Shown here: piece after piece, positions 1-6,336 of the stretch
How positions within the stretch are numbered: position 1 is the stretch's first letter
How the letters are laid out: each line of letters starts with the position of its first letter
Assembly: GCA_027622355.1 (NCBI GenBank)
Contig: JAQBZT010000077.1
Span: 1-10,314 of the forward strand
Source of the DNA: a bacterium
Lineage (GTDB): Bacteria; UBA8248
Direction: 5' to 3'
DNA length: 10,314 nt
The notes under the pieces: generated by a model
The model's input: the letters and a program-made list of their open reading frames with translations, nothing else
Database searches by the model: none
Told to the model about the DNA's origin: nothing
Program-made: the position numbers and the translations under genes

Positions 1-256
1 CCCCATCCGAGATCCCCCGTAGTTACGAGCAGTTAGGAGAATTCTACGCCCGCCCCAATCGGCCCCGCAAGGGCGCTTATTACTTGACGGTCATAATGGG
101 GATTGATAGTGTACGCAACGATTATTGAGGAGGAAACGGACAAATCCCTGGTGTGTGTTCCGCTGTTGGCTTCGGGAACCTGCCCGGCCAAGAAAGTGCT
201 TCCGCGTTTCCTGCCGGTCATGGGATCCCCATTTCTACAAGAAGGGCTCGGAATTC
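1..256. other. Leader region with no supported gene
   Basis: No complete gene is recognisable here. One + strand frame is open from the window edge (base 3) to a TGA at 126-128 and could be the last 41 codons of an upstream gene, but I recognise no family and it does not resemble the C-terminus of a CoxL molybdopterin subunit. A second frame with a GTG at 109, preceded by GGGGA at 98-102, encodes about 20 residues (YATIIEEETDKSLVCVP) that recall the first strands of HicB-like antitoxins, then loses any resemblance. A strong SD-like GAGGAGG (127-133) has no well-placed start codon after it. The region probably carries the promoter of the downstream operon. Confidence 0.4.
84..112 (+). promoter_or_regulatory. 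Weak candidate sigma-70 promoter for the cox-like operon
   Basis: TTGACG at 84-89 matches five of six -35 positions. A 17-nt spacer leads to TAGTGT at 107-112, a poor -10; GATAGT at 105-110 is the alternative with a 15-nt spacer. It is the best -35-like hexamer I saw upstream of the first gene. The poor -10 makes this a guess. Confidence 0.2.
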
Positions 257-1123
257 ATGCAAAGATTCGATTTTGTCTCTCCCAAAACCGTTCAGGCCGC
301 ACTCAAGGCCGCCAAGGGGAAGAACTACAAATTCATCGCCGGCGGCACGAATTTCCTCCCCGACCTTCGCCATCAGCACGCGGGTGGCCCGGGCGTCGTC
401 ATCGACCTGATGCGCATTGATGCGCTCCGGGGCATCTCCGTCAAAAAAGGGACTGTCCACATCGGTGCGCTGGCGACCATCACCGATCTTCTGCAGAGCG
501 CGGCGATCGGCCGCGAAGCCCCTATCCTCCAGGGGATGGCGAAAAAATTCGCCGGGCCCATCATCCGCAACCGCGCCACCCTGGCCGGCAACCTCATCGA
601 CGGGGGCCCGGCGGCCGACGCCGTCCCCCCGCTCCTCGCCCTCAAGGCGAAGGTGAAGCTCTCCGGGCCGGGAGGCACGCGGACGGTTACGCTCGAGAAG
701 TTCCTCAAGGGCTATCGCAAGACCGACGTCAAAAAGGGGGAGATCATCACCGAGGTGAATTTCCCCGCCCCGGGCAAAAACCATAAATGGGGCTACTACA
801 AGCTGGCCCGGAGAAACGCCATGGCCATTACCGTCGTCGGCGCCGCCGTGGTGCTCCAGATGAAGGGGAATATCTGCCAGGAAGCGGGTATCGCCCTCGG
901 CTCTGTCGCCCCGACGCCCATCACGTGCCCCCAGGCCGAGAAACTTCTCAAGGGCAAAAAGATCGATCTCCCCCTTGCCCAGAGGGCCGCGGAGGCCTGC
1001 GCGGCGGCGGCCTCGCCCATTGACGACATTCGTGCTTCGGCCGAGTACCGCAAGCTCATGTGCGAGACGCTTCCCCGGCGCCTGATTTGCCAGGCGCTCG
1101 GCATCCCGATCGACACCGATTAA
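257..1123 (+). CDS. coxM: FAD-binding subunit of a CO-dehydrogenase/xanthine-dehydrogenase-type molybdenum hydroxylase
   Basis: This is the medium (flavoprotein) subunit of the molybdenum hydroxylase family. It takes electrons from the [2Fe-2S] subunit onto FAD and passes them to an external acceptor; it acts in the cytoplasm or at the inner membrane face. From the ATG at 257 it has 288 residues, normal for CoxM-like proteins. The two FAD-binding motifs are visible: AGGTN at residues 28-32 and RNRATLAGNL at 104-113, followed by the GGPAADAVPPLLAL stretch. The C-terminal CO_deh_flav_C-like region covers about residues 175-285. The frame is open further upstream (TTG at 125), but family homology begins at MQRFDFVSPK and GAAGGG lies about 10 nt before the ATG. 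It is followed 36 nt later by the [2Fe-2S] subunit. The catalytic large subunit is absent from the window, so CO as substrate is not shown; aromatic or purine substrates are equally possible. Confidence 0.88.
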   Translation: MQRFDFVSPKTVQAALKAAKGKNYKFIAGGTNFLPDLRHQHAGGPGVVIDLMRIDALRGISVKKGTVHIGALATITDLLQSAAIGREAPILQGMAKKFAGPIIRNRATLAGNLIDGGPAADAVPPLLALKAKVKLSGPGGTRTVTLEKFLKGYRKTDVKKGEIITEVNFPAPGKNHKWGYYKLARRNAMAITVVGAAVVLQMKGNICQEAGIALGSVAPTPITCPQAEKLLKGKKIDLPLAQRAAEACAAAASPIDDIRASAEYRKLMCETLPRRLICQALGIPIDTD

Positions 1124-1159
1124 ATCATCGCTCTTTTAGCCAGGAGATATCCGACGATC

Positions 1160-1780
1160 ATGGCAACCGGCGCAAAAAGAAAGAAGAAAGCGGCTGTGAA
1201 GAAGAAGACGGCGGGGCGCAGACCCGCCGCCAAGAAGACCGCCAGGGCGAAGGCGAAAAAGTCTCCGGCGCGCGCCGCGAAGGCAGCCGCATCGCCCTCC
1301 CGGTATCCGATCTCCATGAACGTGAACGGATCTCCGGTGCAGACCGAGGCGGCCGCCCACACCACCTTGCTGTATCTTCTGCGGGATTTGGGCTTCACCG
1401 AGGTGAAAAACGGATGCGAAGCGGGAGACTGCGGCGCCTGCACGATTCTCCTCGACGGCCTGGCGGTGAATGCCTGCTGCGTCTTGGGCGTTCAGGTCGA
1501 CGGCCGCAAAATCACCACCGTCAAGGGAATCGGGACCGTGGATAACCTCCACCCGATCCAGCAGAAATTCATCGAGCACGGCGGAATCCAATGCGGCTTT
1601 TGCACTCCCGGCATGATCGTGGCCGCCAAGGCGCTTTTGGATGAAAATTCCAAGCCGTCCCGCGAAGAGATCAAGGCCGGAATCGCCGGAAATCTTTGCC
1701 GCTGCACGGGCTACGTCAAAATCATCGACGCCATCGAGGCCGCTGCCGCCGATCTGGCCTCTCGCAAAAGGAAATCATAG
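1160..1780 (+). CDS. coxS: [2Fe-2S] subunit of molybdenum hydroxylase with Lys-rich N-terminal extension
   Basis: This small subunit carries two [2Fe-2S] clusters linking the molybdopterin site to the flavoprotein. The plant-ferredoxin-type cluster is ligated by C86, C91, C94 and C106 (GCEAGDCGACTILLDG). The second cluster is ligated by C145, C148, C180 and C182 (QCGFCTPGM and NLCRCTGY). All eight ligands are present. The protein has 206 residues against roughly 155-170 for typical family members. The excess is an N-terminal tail of about 48 residues with 19 Lys/Arg and no acidic residue, like low-complexity histone-H1-like tails. The ATG at 1160 has AGGAGA at 1142-1147 (12-nt gap). An internal ATG at 1316 would remove the tail but has no SD and cuts into the first strand of the fold. 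The stop overlaps the next gene's start by one base (TAGTG). Cysteine pattern and neighbours make the family call firm; the substrate is unknown. Confidence 0.92.
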   Translation: MATGAKRKKKAAVKKKTAGRRPAAKKTARAKAKKSPARAAKAAASPSRYPISMNVNGSPVQTEAAAHTTLLYLLRDLGFTEVKNGCEAGDCGACTILLDGLAVNACCVLGVQVDGRKITTVKGIGTVDNLHPIQQKFIEHGGIQCGFCTPGMIVAAKALLDENSKPSREEIKAGIAGNLCRCTGYVKIIDAIEAAAADLASRKRKS

Positions 1781-2727
1781 TGACCTCAAAGGAAGGAAGC
1801 GGCGCCAAGCGCCGCAAGCCGGGCGAGATCGAACTCGCTTCCGTGGAAGCCGTTCAGGAGATATTCAAAAAACACGACTACATCGCCGACCGGACCTTGG
1901 CCACGACCCTTTTCCTCGCAATTCAGCTCGAAAAACCGCTTTTCCTCGAGGGAGAAGCGGGCGTCGGGAAAACCGAGCTGGCGAAGGTGCTGGCCACGGC
2001 CCTGGACACCGAGCTCATCCGGCTCCAGTGCTACGAGGGACTCGATTCGAACGCATCGCTCTACGAGTGGAACTACGCGAAGCAGCTCCTCCATATCAAG
2101 ATGGAGGAGGGGCACAACTCCAACGTGAAGCAGGTGGAGAAGGACATCTTCAGCCAGGAGTACCTGATCGAACGCCCCCTCCTCCGGGCCCTCCTCCACT
2201 CCAAGGAGCGTCCCGTGGTGCTGCTCATTGACGAGGTGGACCGCTCCGACGAAGAATTCGAGGCATTCCTTCTCGAAATTCTCTCGGACTACCAGATCAC
2301 CATCCCCGAGATGGGCACCATCAAGGCGGTCCGCAAGCCACTGGTCGTCCTCACCAGCAACCGCACGCGCGAAATCCACGACGCTCTCAAGCGCCGCTGC
2401 CTCTACCTGTGGGTGGACTACCCTACCTTCGAAAAAGAGGTGGAGATCGTTTTAACCAAAGTCCCGGGGACGCCTGAGATTCTCGCCGAGCAAATTTGCC
2501 GGTTCATGATCGAGGCGAGAAAGATGGACTTCTACAAGCGGCCCGGGGTGGCCGAAACCCTCGATTGGGCGCAGGCCCTCCTCATCCTCCACAAGTCCGA
2601 ACTCGACCCGGAGGCCGTTCGCGATACGATAGGCTGCATCCTCAAGTACCAGGAGGACATCCGGCGCATCGAAGAAAACGGCTACGATCGGGTGGTCGCC
2701 TCTTCCCAGCTAGCCAAAGATGCCTAA
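1780..2727 (+). CDS. coxD: MoxR/CoxD-type AAA+ ATPase, Mo-hydroxylase maturation factor
   Basis: This is an AAA+ ATPase of the MoxR group, closest to CoxD, which in Oligotropha carboxidovorans helps assemble the active-site metal cluster of CO dehydrogenase. The 315-residue product has Walker A GEAGVGKT (58-65), Walker B VLLIDE (147-152), sensor-1 LTSN (191-194) and a conserved ALKRRC arginine region (202-207). I chose the GTG at 1780: it overlaps the coxS TAG stop by one base (TAGTG) and follows AAAGGA with about 7 nt spacing. The frame runs upstream to 1696, but that part lies inside coxS and shows no homology. The overlap implies translational coupling. A VWA-domain partner follows after 12 nt, the usual MoxR-VWA pairing. 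The N-terminal 18 residues are basic. General MoxR chaperone function on another target is possible, but position supports the hydroxylase. Confidence 0.88.
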   Translation: MTSKEGSGAKRRKPGEIELASVEAVQEIFKKHDYIADRTLATTLFLAIQLEKPLFLEGEAGVGKTELAKVLATALDTELIRLQCYEGLDSNASLYEWNYAKQLLHIKMEEGHNSNVKQVEKDIFSQEYLIERPLLRALLHSKERPVVLLIDEVDRSDEEFEAFLLEILSDYQITIPEMGTIKAVRKPLVVLTSNRTREIHDALKRRCLYLWVDYPTFEKEVEIVLTKVPGTPEILAEQICRFMIEARKMDFYKRPGVAETLDWAQALLILHKSELDPEAVRDTIGCILKYQEDIRRIEENGYDRVVASSQLAKDA

Positions 2728-2739
2728 GAGCACGCTCCC

Positions 2740-4002
2740 ATGACCATCCGGCCCATCGTCGCCGGCACCCTTCCCCGGCGGAAGGTACGCACACCCGGAC
2801 ACGGTGTCCACGGCGAAGTTATCGGTTTTTGCCGGGTACTCCGCCGCGCCGGGCTGAAGGTCACCTCCGGCCGCATCATCGACCTGTTCCGCAGTCTCGA
2901 GCACCTCAACATCACCCAGCTGGACAACATCTACGTCTCCACGAAGGCGAACCTCGTATCGAGCCAGGAGGAAAGCGCCCTCTTCGATGCTGTCTTCAGA
3001 CGCTACTGGTTCGATGAGCAGGGAAACGAATACAGCGGGGACGATACGGCCCAGATGGACGCGGCGGCCGAGGACGACTCGGGCGACGGCGGCGGCCAGG
3101 AGGGCGGCACCCCGGCCGAGGAGGGCGACTCGGACTCCCAGGCCGACAAGCAAGAGGGGAGCAACCTCCCCTCCGACGAGGAAGAGGGCGTAGAGGGCGA
3201 ACCCGGCGATGCCGACGAGGAGGAAGAAGGCCTCCCCTCCTACAGCCCCGGTGAAGTCCTCATGCAGAAGGATTTTTCAACCTTTGAAGCCGATCAGATC
3301 GCAGAGCTCAGGCGGATGATCGCCCGCCTGGTACCGAAGCTGGCCACCAAGATCAGCCGGCGCAAAAAATCAGACCTCCGCGCCCGCGAGATCGACCTCA
3401 AGCGCAGCGTCAAGCGGAGCATCCGCACGGGCGGCGAAGTCCTCCGTCTGTTCCGCCGTCGCCGGAAAATCCAGAAAACACAGCTCGTGCTTCTCTGCGA
3501 CGTCTCCGGCTCGATGGACAGCTACAGCCAGTTCCTGATTCAGTTTCTTTACAGCCTGCAAAACGAGATCAAATCCCTGCGGACGTTTGTTTTCAGCACA
3601 CGTCTCACCGACGCCACCCCCTATCTGCGCCACAAAGATGTCCGCACGGCCCTCCAGCGCCTCGCCCACGAGGTGCACGACTGGAGCGGCGGCACCCAGA
3701 TCGGCAACTGCATCAAAGACTTCAACTATCATCACGGCAGGCAGATCATGAACCGCCGCACCATCGTCCTCATCATCTCCGACGGCTGGGACCGAGGCGA
3801 TACCGACACCCTCGCCGCAGAAATGGACCGCCTGAAAAAGAAATGCCACAAGCTCCTCTGGCTGAATCCGCTGCTCGGCAGCCCCGGCTACCGGCCCATC
3901 GATCGGGGAATGCGCACAGCGCTTCCCTACTGCGACGCTTTCATGTCGGCGCACAACCTGGACAGCCTGGTCGAGATGACCGAGAAAATTTCCAATATTT
4001 AA
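2740..4002 (+). CDS. coxE: CoxE-type VWA-domain protein, partner of the AAA+ ATPase
   Basis: This is a von Willebrand factor A-domain protein of the CoxE family, the usual partner of CoxD-type ATPases in molybdenum hydroxylase maturation. It has 420 residues. The N-terminal alpha-helical region covers about residues 20-95. A low-complexity acidic linker follows: residues 101-163 hold 26 Asp/Glu and one Lys. A basic helical stretch (about 190-245) precedes the VWA domain (about 247-420). The MIDAS metal site is intact: DVSGS at 254-258, T319 in GGT, and D348 in IISDGWD. The ATG at 2740 follows the previous stop by 12 nt with only a weak purine-rich SD, so expression may depend on coupling. No signal peptide or membrane segment is seen, so it should be cytoplasmic. 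It is the last gene of the operon; no clear terminator follows. Confidence 0.88.
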   Translation: MTIRPIVAGTLPRRKVRTPGHGVHGEVIGFCRVLRRAGLKVTSGRIIDLFRSLEHLNITQLDNIYVSTKANLVSSQEESALFDAVFRRYWFDEQGNEYSGDDTAQMDAAAEDDSGDGGGQEGGTPAEEGDSDSQADKQEGSNLPSDEEEGVEGEPGDADEEEEGLPSYSPGEVLMQKDFSTFEADQIAELRRMIARLVPKLATKISRRKKSDLRAREIDLKRSVKRSIRTGGEVLRLFRRRRKIQKTQLVLLCDVSGSMDSYSQFLIQFLYSLQNEIKSLRTFVFSTRLTDATPYLRHKDVRTALQRLAHEVHDWSGGTQIGNCIKDFNYHHGRQIMNRRTIVLIISDGWDRGDTDTLAAEMDRLKKKCHKLLWLNPLLGSPGYRPIDRGMRTALPYCDAFMSAHNLDSLVEMTEKISNI

Positions 4003-4023
4003 CTTTACCTCCCCCCCCATTCG

Positions 4024-4040
4024 CTGTAATCTCCCTGCGC
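4024..4040 (+). promoter_or_regulatory. Candidate regulator half-site upstream of the response-regulator gene
   Basis: CTGTAAT at 4024-4030 is followed 11 bp later by CTG (4035). GTAATCTcCCTG here (4026-4037) matches GTAATCTtCCTG in the amt operator (4839-4850) at 11 of 12 positions. It lies about 50 bp upstream of the regulator start, in the 83-bp gap after coxE. The gap also holds an eight-C run (4011-4018) and no clear terminator. I infer possible autoregulation. Confidence 0.35.
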
Positions 4041-4085
4041 GTTTCCACCCGTCGGCTCAACTTTCCAAGGGGTAGGGTCATATCT

Positions 4086-4784
4086 ATGGCAAAACTCCTG
4101 ATATACACGGCGGATTACGACTTCGCCGACGCCCTGACGCGGTCTCTGCGCCGGGAGGGACATGCGTGCAAAATCGTCGATGACGAAGAGGAGGTCCTCA
4201 ACGAGGTGAAGGCGCGGGGGCTCGCGCTCATCCTTCTCGATGACGCCCCGGCGCTTTTGACCGTCAGCGACTTTCGGAAATGGACCTCTCTTCCTCTCCT
4301 CCTTCTTGCCGATCCGGGGCGCCTCCAGGAACATCGGATCCCGCTCGAGGCGGACGATGTCATCGTCAAACCCATCCGGGAGGAGGAACTTCTTTTTCGC
4401 GTTCGGAATCTTTGCCAAAACAGCAACGCCGCCGGAGAGGCCGCGGCGCAGGGCCACCTGGCTTCAAGGGGGCTCTCCCTCGATGAGGACCGCTACGAAA
4501 TCCGCCTCAACAGCCATCTGATCGACCTCACCTTCCGGGAATTCGAGCTTCTCAAGCATTTGATGAAAAATTCGGGCCGTGTGTTCGACAGAGAGCAATT
4601 GCTCAATCTCGTATGGGGGGCCGACTACATCGGCGGCGCCCGCACGGTGGATGTTCATATCCGCCGAATCCGTTCGAAAATCGAGGCCGAGGGGCAAAAC
4701 TTCATCTCGACCATTCGGGGCGTCGGCTACAAATTCCTCGAGGAGGACAACTCCTCCCTGGGCGGCGGCTTCCCTGTCGCCTGA
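4086..4784 (+). CDS. Orphan OmpR/PhoB-family response regulator with atypical receiver domain
   Basis: This 232-residue DNA-binding regulator has an N-terminal receiver-like domain (about 1-115) and a C-terminal winged-helix domain (about 128-220). The latter is a classic OmpR/PhoB type: LTFREFELLKHLM (148-160), the R.FDREQLL..VWG turn (165-178), RTVDVHIRRIRSKI (186-199) as recognition helix, and STIRGVGYKF (208-217) as wing. The receiver is degenerate: the acidic pair after strand 1 is replaced by YTADYD, the Ser/Thr position after strand 4 appears to be Ala75, and the loop after candidate phospho-Asp D52 is shortened. K95-P96 is kept. It may therefore work without phosphorylation, and no histidine kinase gene is nearby. 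I chose the ATG at 4086, where the receiver fold begins (MAKLLIYTADYDF) and GGG at 4075-4077 sits 8 nt upstream; the frame is open back to 3843 but overlaps coxE. The next genes are amt and glnA, which suggests nitrogen control. Confidence 0.87.
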   Translation: MAKLLIYTADYDFADALTRSLRREGHACKIVDDEEEVLNEVKARGLALILLDDAPALLTVSDFRKWTSLPLLLLADPGRLQEHRIPLEADDVIVKPIREEELLFRVRNLCQNSNAAGEAAAQGHLASRGLSLDEDRYEIRLNSHLIDLTFREFELLKHLMKNSGRVFDREQLLNLVWGADYIGGARTVDVHIRRIRSKIEAEGQNFISTIRGVGYKFLEEDNSSLGGGFPVA

Positions 4785-4858
4785 AAACACCCTGAAATCT
4801 ACGGGAATTCGCCGATTTAACCCCTCTGAAATTTTCCGGTAATCTTCCTGTAACAACC
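4781..4858 (+). promoter_or_regulatory. Operator-like array of 11-bp phased direct repeats upstream of amt
   Basis: Seven 11-mers, all ending in C, run in phase: CTGAAAACACC (4781), CTGAAATCTAC (4792), GGGAATTCGCC (4803), GATTTAACCCC (4814), then after one extra T, CTGAAATTTTC (4826), CGGTAATCTTC (4837) and CTGTAACAACC (4848). Units 1, 2, 5, 6 and 7 are clearly related; units 3 and 4 are weak. The last three read GAAAT-n6-GTAAT-n6-GTAAC. PhoB boxes and actinobacterial GlnR boxes are direct repeats with this 11-bp period, so the site suits tandem dimers of the regulator encoded immediately upstream. The first unit overlaps that gene's stop codon. The binder is inferred. Confidence 0.62.
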
Positions 4859-4864
4859 TCCCCC

Positions 4865-4870
4865 TAGCAT
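4865..4870 (+). promoter_or_regulatory. Candidate -10 element of the amt promoter
   Basis: TAGCAT matches four of six positions of TATAAT. It starts 10 nt after the last 7-mer of the repeat array (CTGTAAC, 4848-4854). This is the geometry of PhoB-type activated promoters, where the activator box replaces the -35 element. No good -35 hexamer is seen. Transcription would start near 4877, leaving a leader of about 75 nt. Confidence 0.4.
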
Positions 4871-4935
4871 CAGGCCGAACGAGCGAAACCCCATGAGGAG
4901 CCACAATTTCTGCCTGGGCAAAGGGCTTGATGCTA
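4865..4935 (+). repeat. Long-range inverted repeat in the amt leader
   Basis: TAGCATCAGGCC at 4865-4876 pairs with GGCTTGATGCTA at 4924-4935 over 12 bp, with a single G-U pair. The 47-nt interior (4877-4923) holds no strong nested hairpin that I can see. The 3' arm ends two bases before the amt SD (GGAGG, 4938-4942). If transcribed as a whole it would form a stem beside the ribosome-binding site. I do not match it to a known riboswitch class. Its left arm coincides with the candidate -10 box, so stem and promoter cannot both be right for one transcript unless RNA comes from further upstream. Confidence 0.45.
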
Positions 4936-4949
4936 TCGGAGGAAGATGA
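4893..4949 (+). CDS. Possible 18-codon leader ORF upstream of amt
   Basis: ATG at 4893 opens an 18-codon frame (MRSHNFCLGKGLDAIGGR) ending in TGA at 4947-4949, one base before the amt ATG at 4951 (TGAAATG). The spacing would allow termination-reinitiation, and the ORF spans the amt SD and the 3' arm of the inverted repeat. No convincing SD precedes it (GAGCGAAACCCC), and I recognise no homologue. It could be a translated coupling or attenuation ORF, or chance. Confidence 0.2.
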   Translation: MRSHNFCLGKGLDAIGGR

Positions 4950-4950
4950 A

Positions 4951-6333
4951 ATGCGGACGACCCAACGTGTGGCCGCTACACTGGGACTGGCCACCGCCTT
5001 CCTGCTCCTGTCCGCGGACGCGGGATGGACGCAAGAAGCCAAGGAACTCACAAAAGCAGTCGCGGACATGCGGGTGGCCCTGGATACTGTCTGGGTGATG
5101 GTGGCCGGGTTTCTCGTGTTCTGGATGCACGCCGGCTTCGCGATGCTGGAGTCGGGCCTGTGCCGAGCCAAGAACACCGTCGCCATCCTGTATAAAAATT
5201 TCGGTGTCGTGGCAGTCTCCTCCCTCGCCTTCTGGGTGATCGGCTTCGCCCTCATGTTCGGCGACGGAAACGCCTTTACGGGAATGCACGGTCTTTTCCT
5301 CGCCGGGGCGGACAACAGCCCCCTCATGGGAAGCGCCTACAAGGGCGTATTCGCGTCTCTGAACTGGACCGGCATACCGCTTTACGCCAAATTCTTCTTT
5401 CAGCTCGTATTTGCGGCCACCGCGGCGACCATCGTCTCGGGCTGCGTCGCCGAGCGGATTCACTTTTCCTCCTTCATGATTTTCAGCTTTCTCCTCGTCG
5501 CCATCCTCTACCCCATTCAGGGACACTGGATCTGGGGCGGGGGATGGCTCGGATCATGGGGCTTTCTCGACTTTGCCGGCTCGACCGTCGTCCACTCCGT
5601 GGGCGGCTGGGCGGGTCTCGCCGGCATCATTGTCCTCGGACCCCGGCTGGGGAAGTACGACGCACAGGGCAGAATGACGCCCATTCCCGGCCACAACATG
5701 GCACTGGTCACGCTGGGCGGCTTCATCCTCTGGCTGGGATGGTTCGGATTCAATCCCGGAAGCACAATGGCGGCCGACCCCGGCGCCATCGCGCGAATCG
5801 CCGTCACGACCAATCTCGCCGCCGCCGCCGGCGTTATCACCTCGAGCATTTTCTCGCGAATGTTCTTCGGAAAAGCCGACCTTTCCATGAGCGTCAACGG
5901 CGCCCTGGCCGGGCTGGTGGCGATCACCGCCCCCTGCGCCTTCGTGACCCCGGCGGTGTCCGTCCTCATCGGCGCCATCGCGGGCACGCTGGTTTGTCTC
6001 TCGGTTCCCTTCTTCGACCGGGTGCGGATCGACGACCCGGTGGGCGCCATATCGGTCCATCTGGTGTGCGGCGTATTCGGGACCATCGCCCTCGGCCTCT
6101 GGGGCAACCCGGGACTCACGGGCGGTGCCGCAGGACTCTTCTACGGGGGCGGTACCGGGTTTCTCTTCAAACAAATCGTCGGCGTGGCCGCAGTGGGGGC
6201 TTTCACATTCGTCCTTTCACTCATACTGTGGTATATCGTCCGGGCCATCGTCGGAATCCGGGTGTCGCCCGAAAACGAATACACGGGTTTGGACTTGGCC
6301 GAGCACGGGATGGAGGCCTACCCCAAAAGCTGA
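4951..6333 (+). CDS. amt: Ammonium transporter, Amt/MEP/Rh family
   Basis: This integral inner-membrane channel conducts ammonium/ammonia; members are trimers with one pore per subunit. The protein has 460 residues. An N-terminal hydrophobic signal-like segment (about 8-24, ending near SADAGWTQ) is followed by about 11 membrane spans. Key features are visible: DFAGSTVVH with D208 and pore histidine H215, the second pore histidine H370 in AISVHLVCGVFGT, FGFNPGST (266-272), and the C-terminal ENEYTGLDLAEHGMEAYP signature that in AmtB couples to PII regulation. The ATG at 4951 follows GGAGG (4938-4942) by 8 nt; upstream in-frame starts at 4927 and 4930 lack such spacing and would break the signal segment. 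Expression is probably driven from the 11-bp repeat array upstream. Unusually no glnK lies next to it; a regulator and glnA flank it instead. Confidence 0.95.
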   Translation: MRTTQRVAATLGLATAFLLLSADAGWTQEAKELTKAVADMRVALDTVWVMVAGFLVFWMHAGFAMLESGLCRAKNTVAILYKNFGVVAVSSLAFWVIGFALMFGDGNAFTGMHGLFLAGADNSPLMGSAYKGVFASLNWTGIPLYAKFFFQLVFAATAATIVSGCVAERIHFSSFMIFSFLLVAILYPIQGHWIWGGGWLGSWGFLDFAGSTVVHSVGGWAGLAGIIVLGPRLGKYDAQGRMTPIPGHNMALVTLGGFILWLGWFGFNPGSTMAADPGAIARIAVTTNLAAAAGVITSSIFSRMFFGKADLSMSVNGALAGLVAITAPCAFVTPAVSVLIGAIAGTLVCLSVPFFDRVRIDDPVGAISVHLVCGVFGTIALGLWGNPGLTGGAAGLFYGGGTGFLFKQIVGVAAVGAFTFVLSLILWYIVRAIVGIRVSPENEYTGLDLAEHGMEAYPKS

Positions 6334-6336
6334 GAC

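Noticed and set aside
125..256. 44-codon N-terminal extension of the FAD subunit from a TTG at 125
   Set aside because: The extra residues show no family homology; the conserved start MQRFDFVSPK lies at 257.
218..784. 188-codon antisense ORF across coxM
   Set aside because: It lies opposite a clear FAD-subunit gene and has no recognisable motif.
1696..1779. Upstream extension of the AAA+ ATPase frame inside coxS
   Set aside because: It overlaps conserved coxS codons and shows no homology; the GTG at 1780 overlapping the coxS stop has a good SD.
4011..4018. Run of eight C bases after coxE
   Set aside because: It is a simple homopolymer with no structure around it; it could be a sequencing-error-prone site but lies outside genes.
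3843..4085. 81-codon extension of the response regulator frame into coxE
   Set aside because: It overlaps the conserved end of the VWA domain in another frame; the receiver fold begins at 4086.
4877..4950. Possible match of the amt leader to glycine, ZTP or glutamine riboswitches (CTGCCTGGGCAAAGGG segment)
   Set aside because: A short stretch looks similar, but the partner helices and other conserved segments of those classes are not seen.
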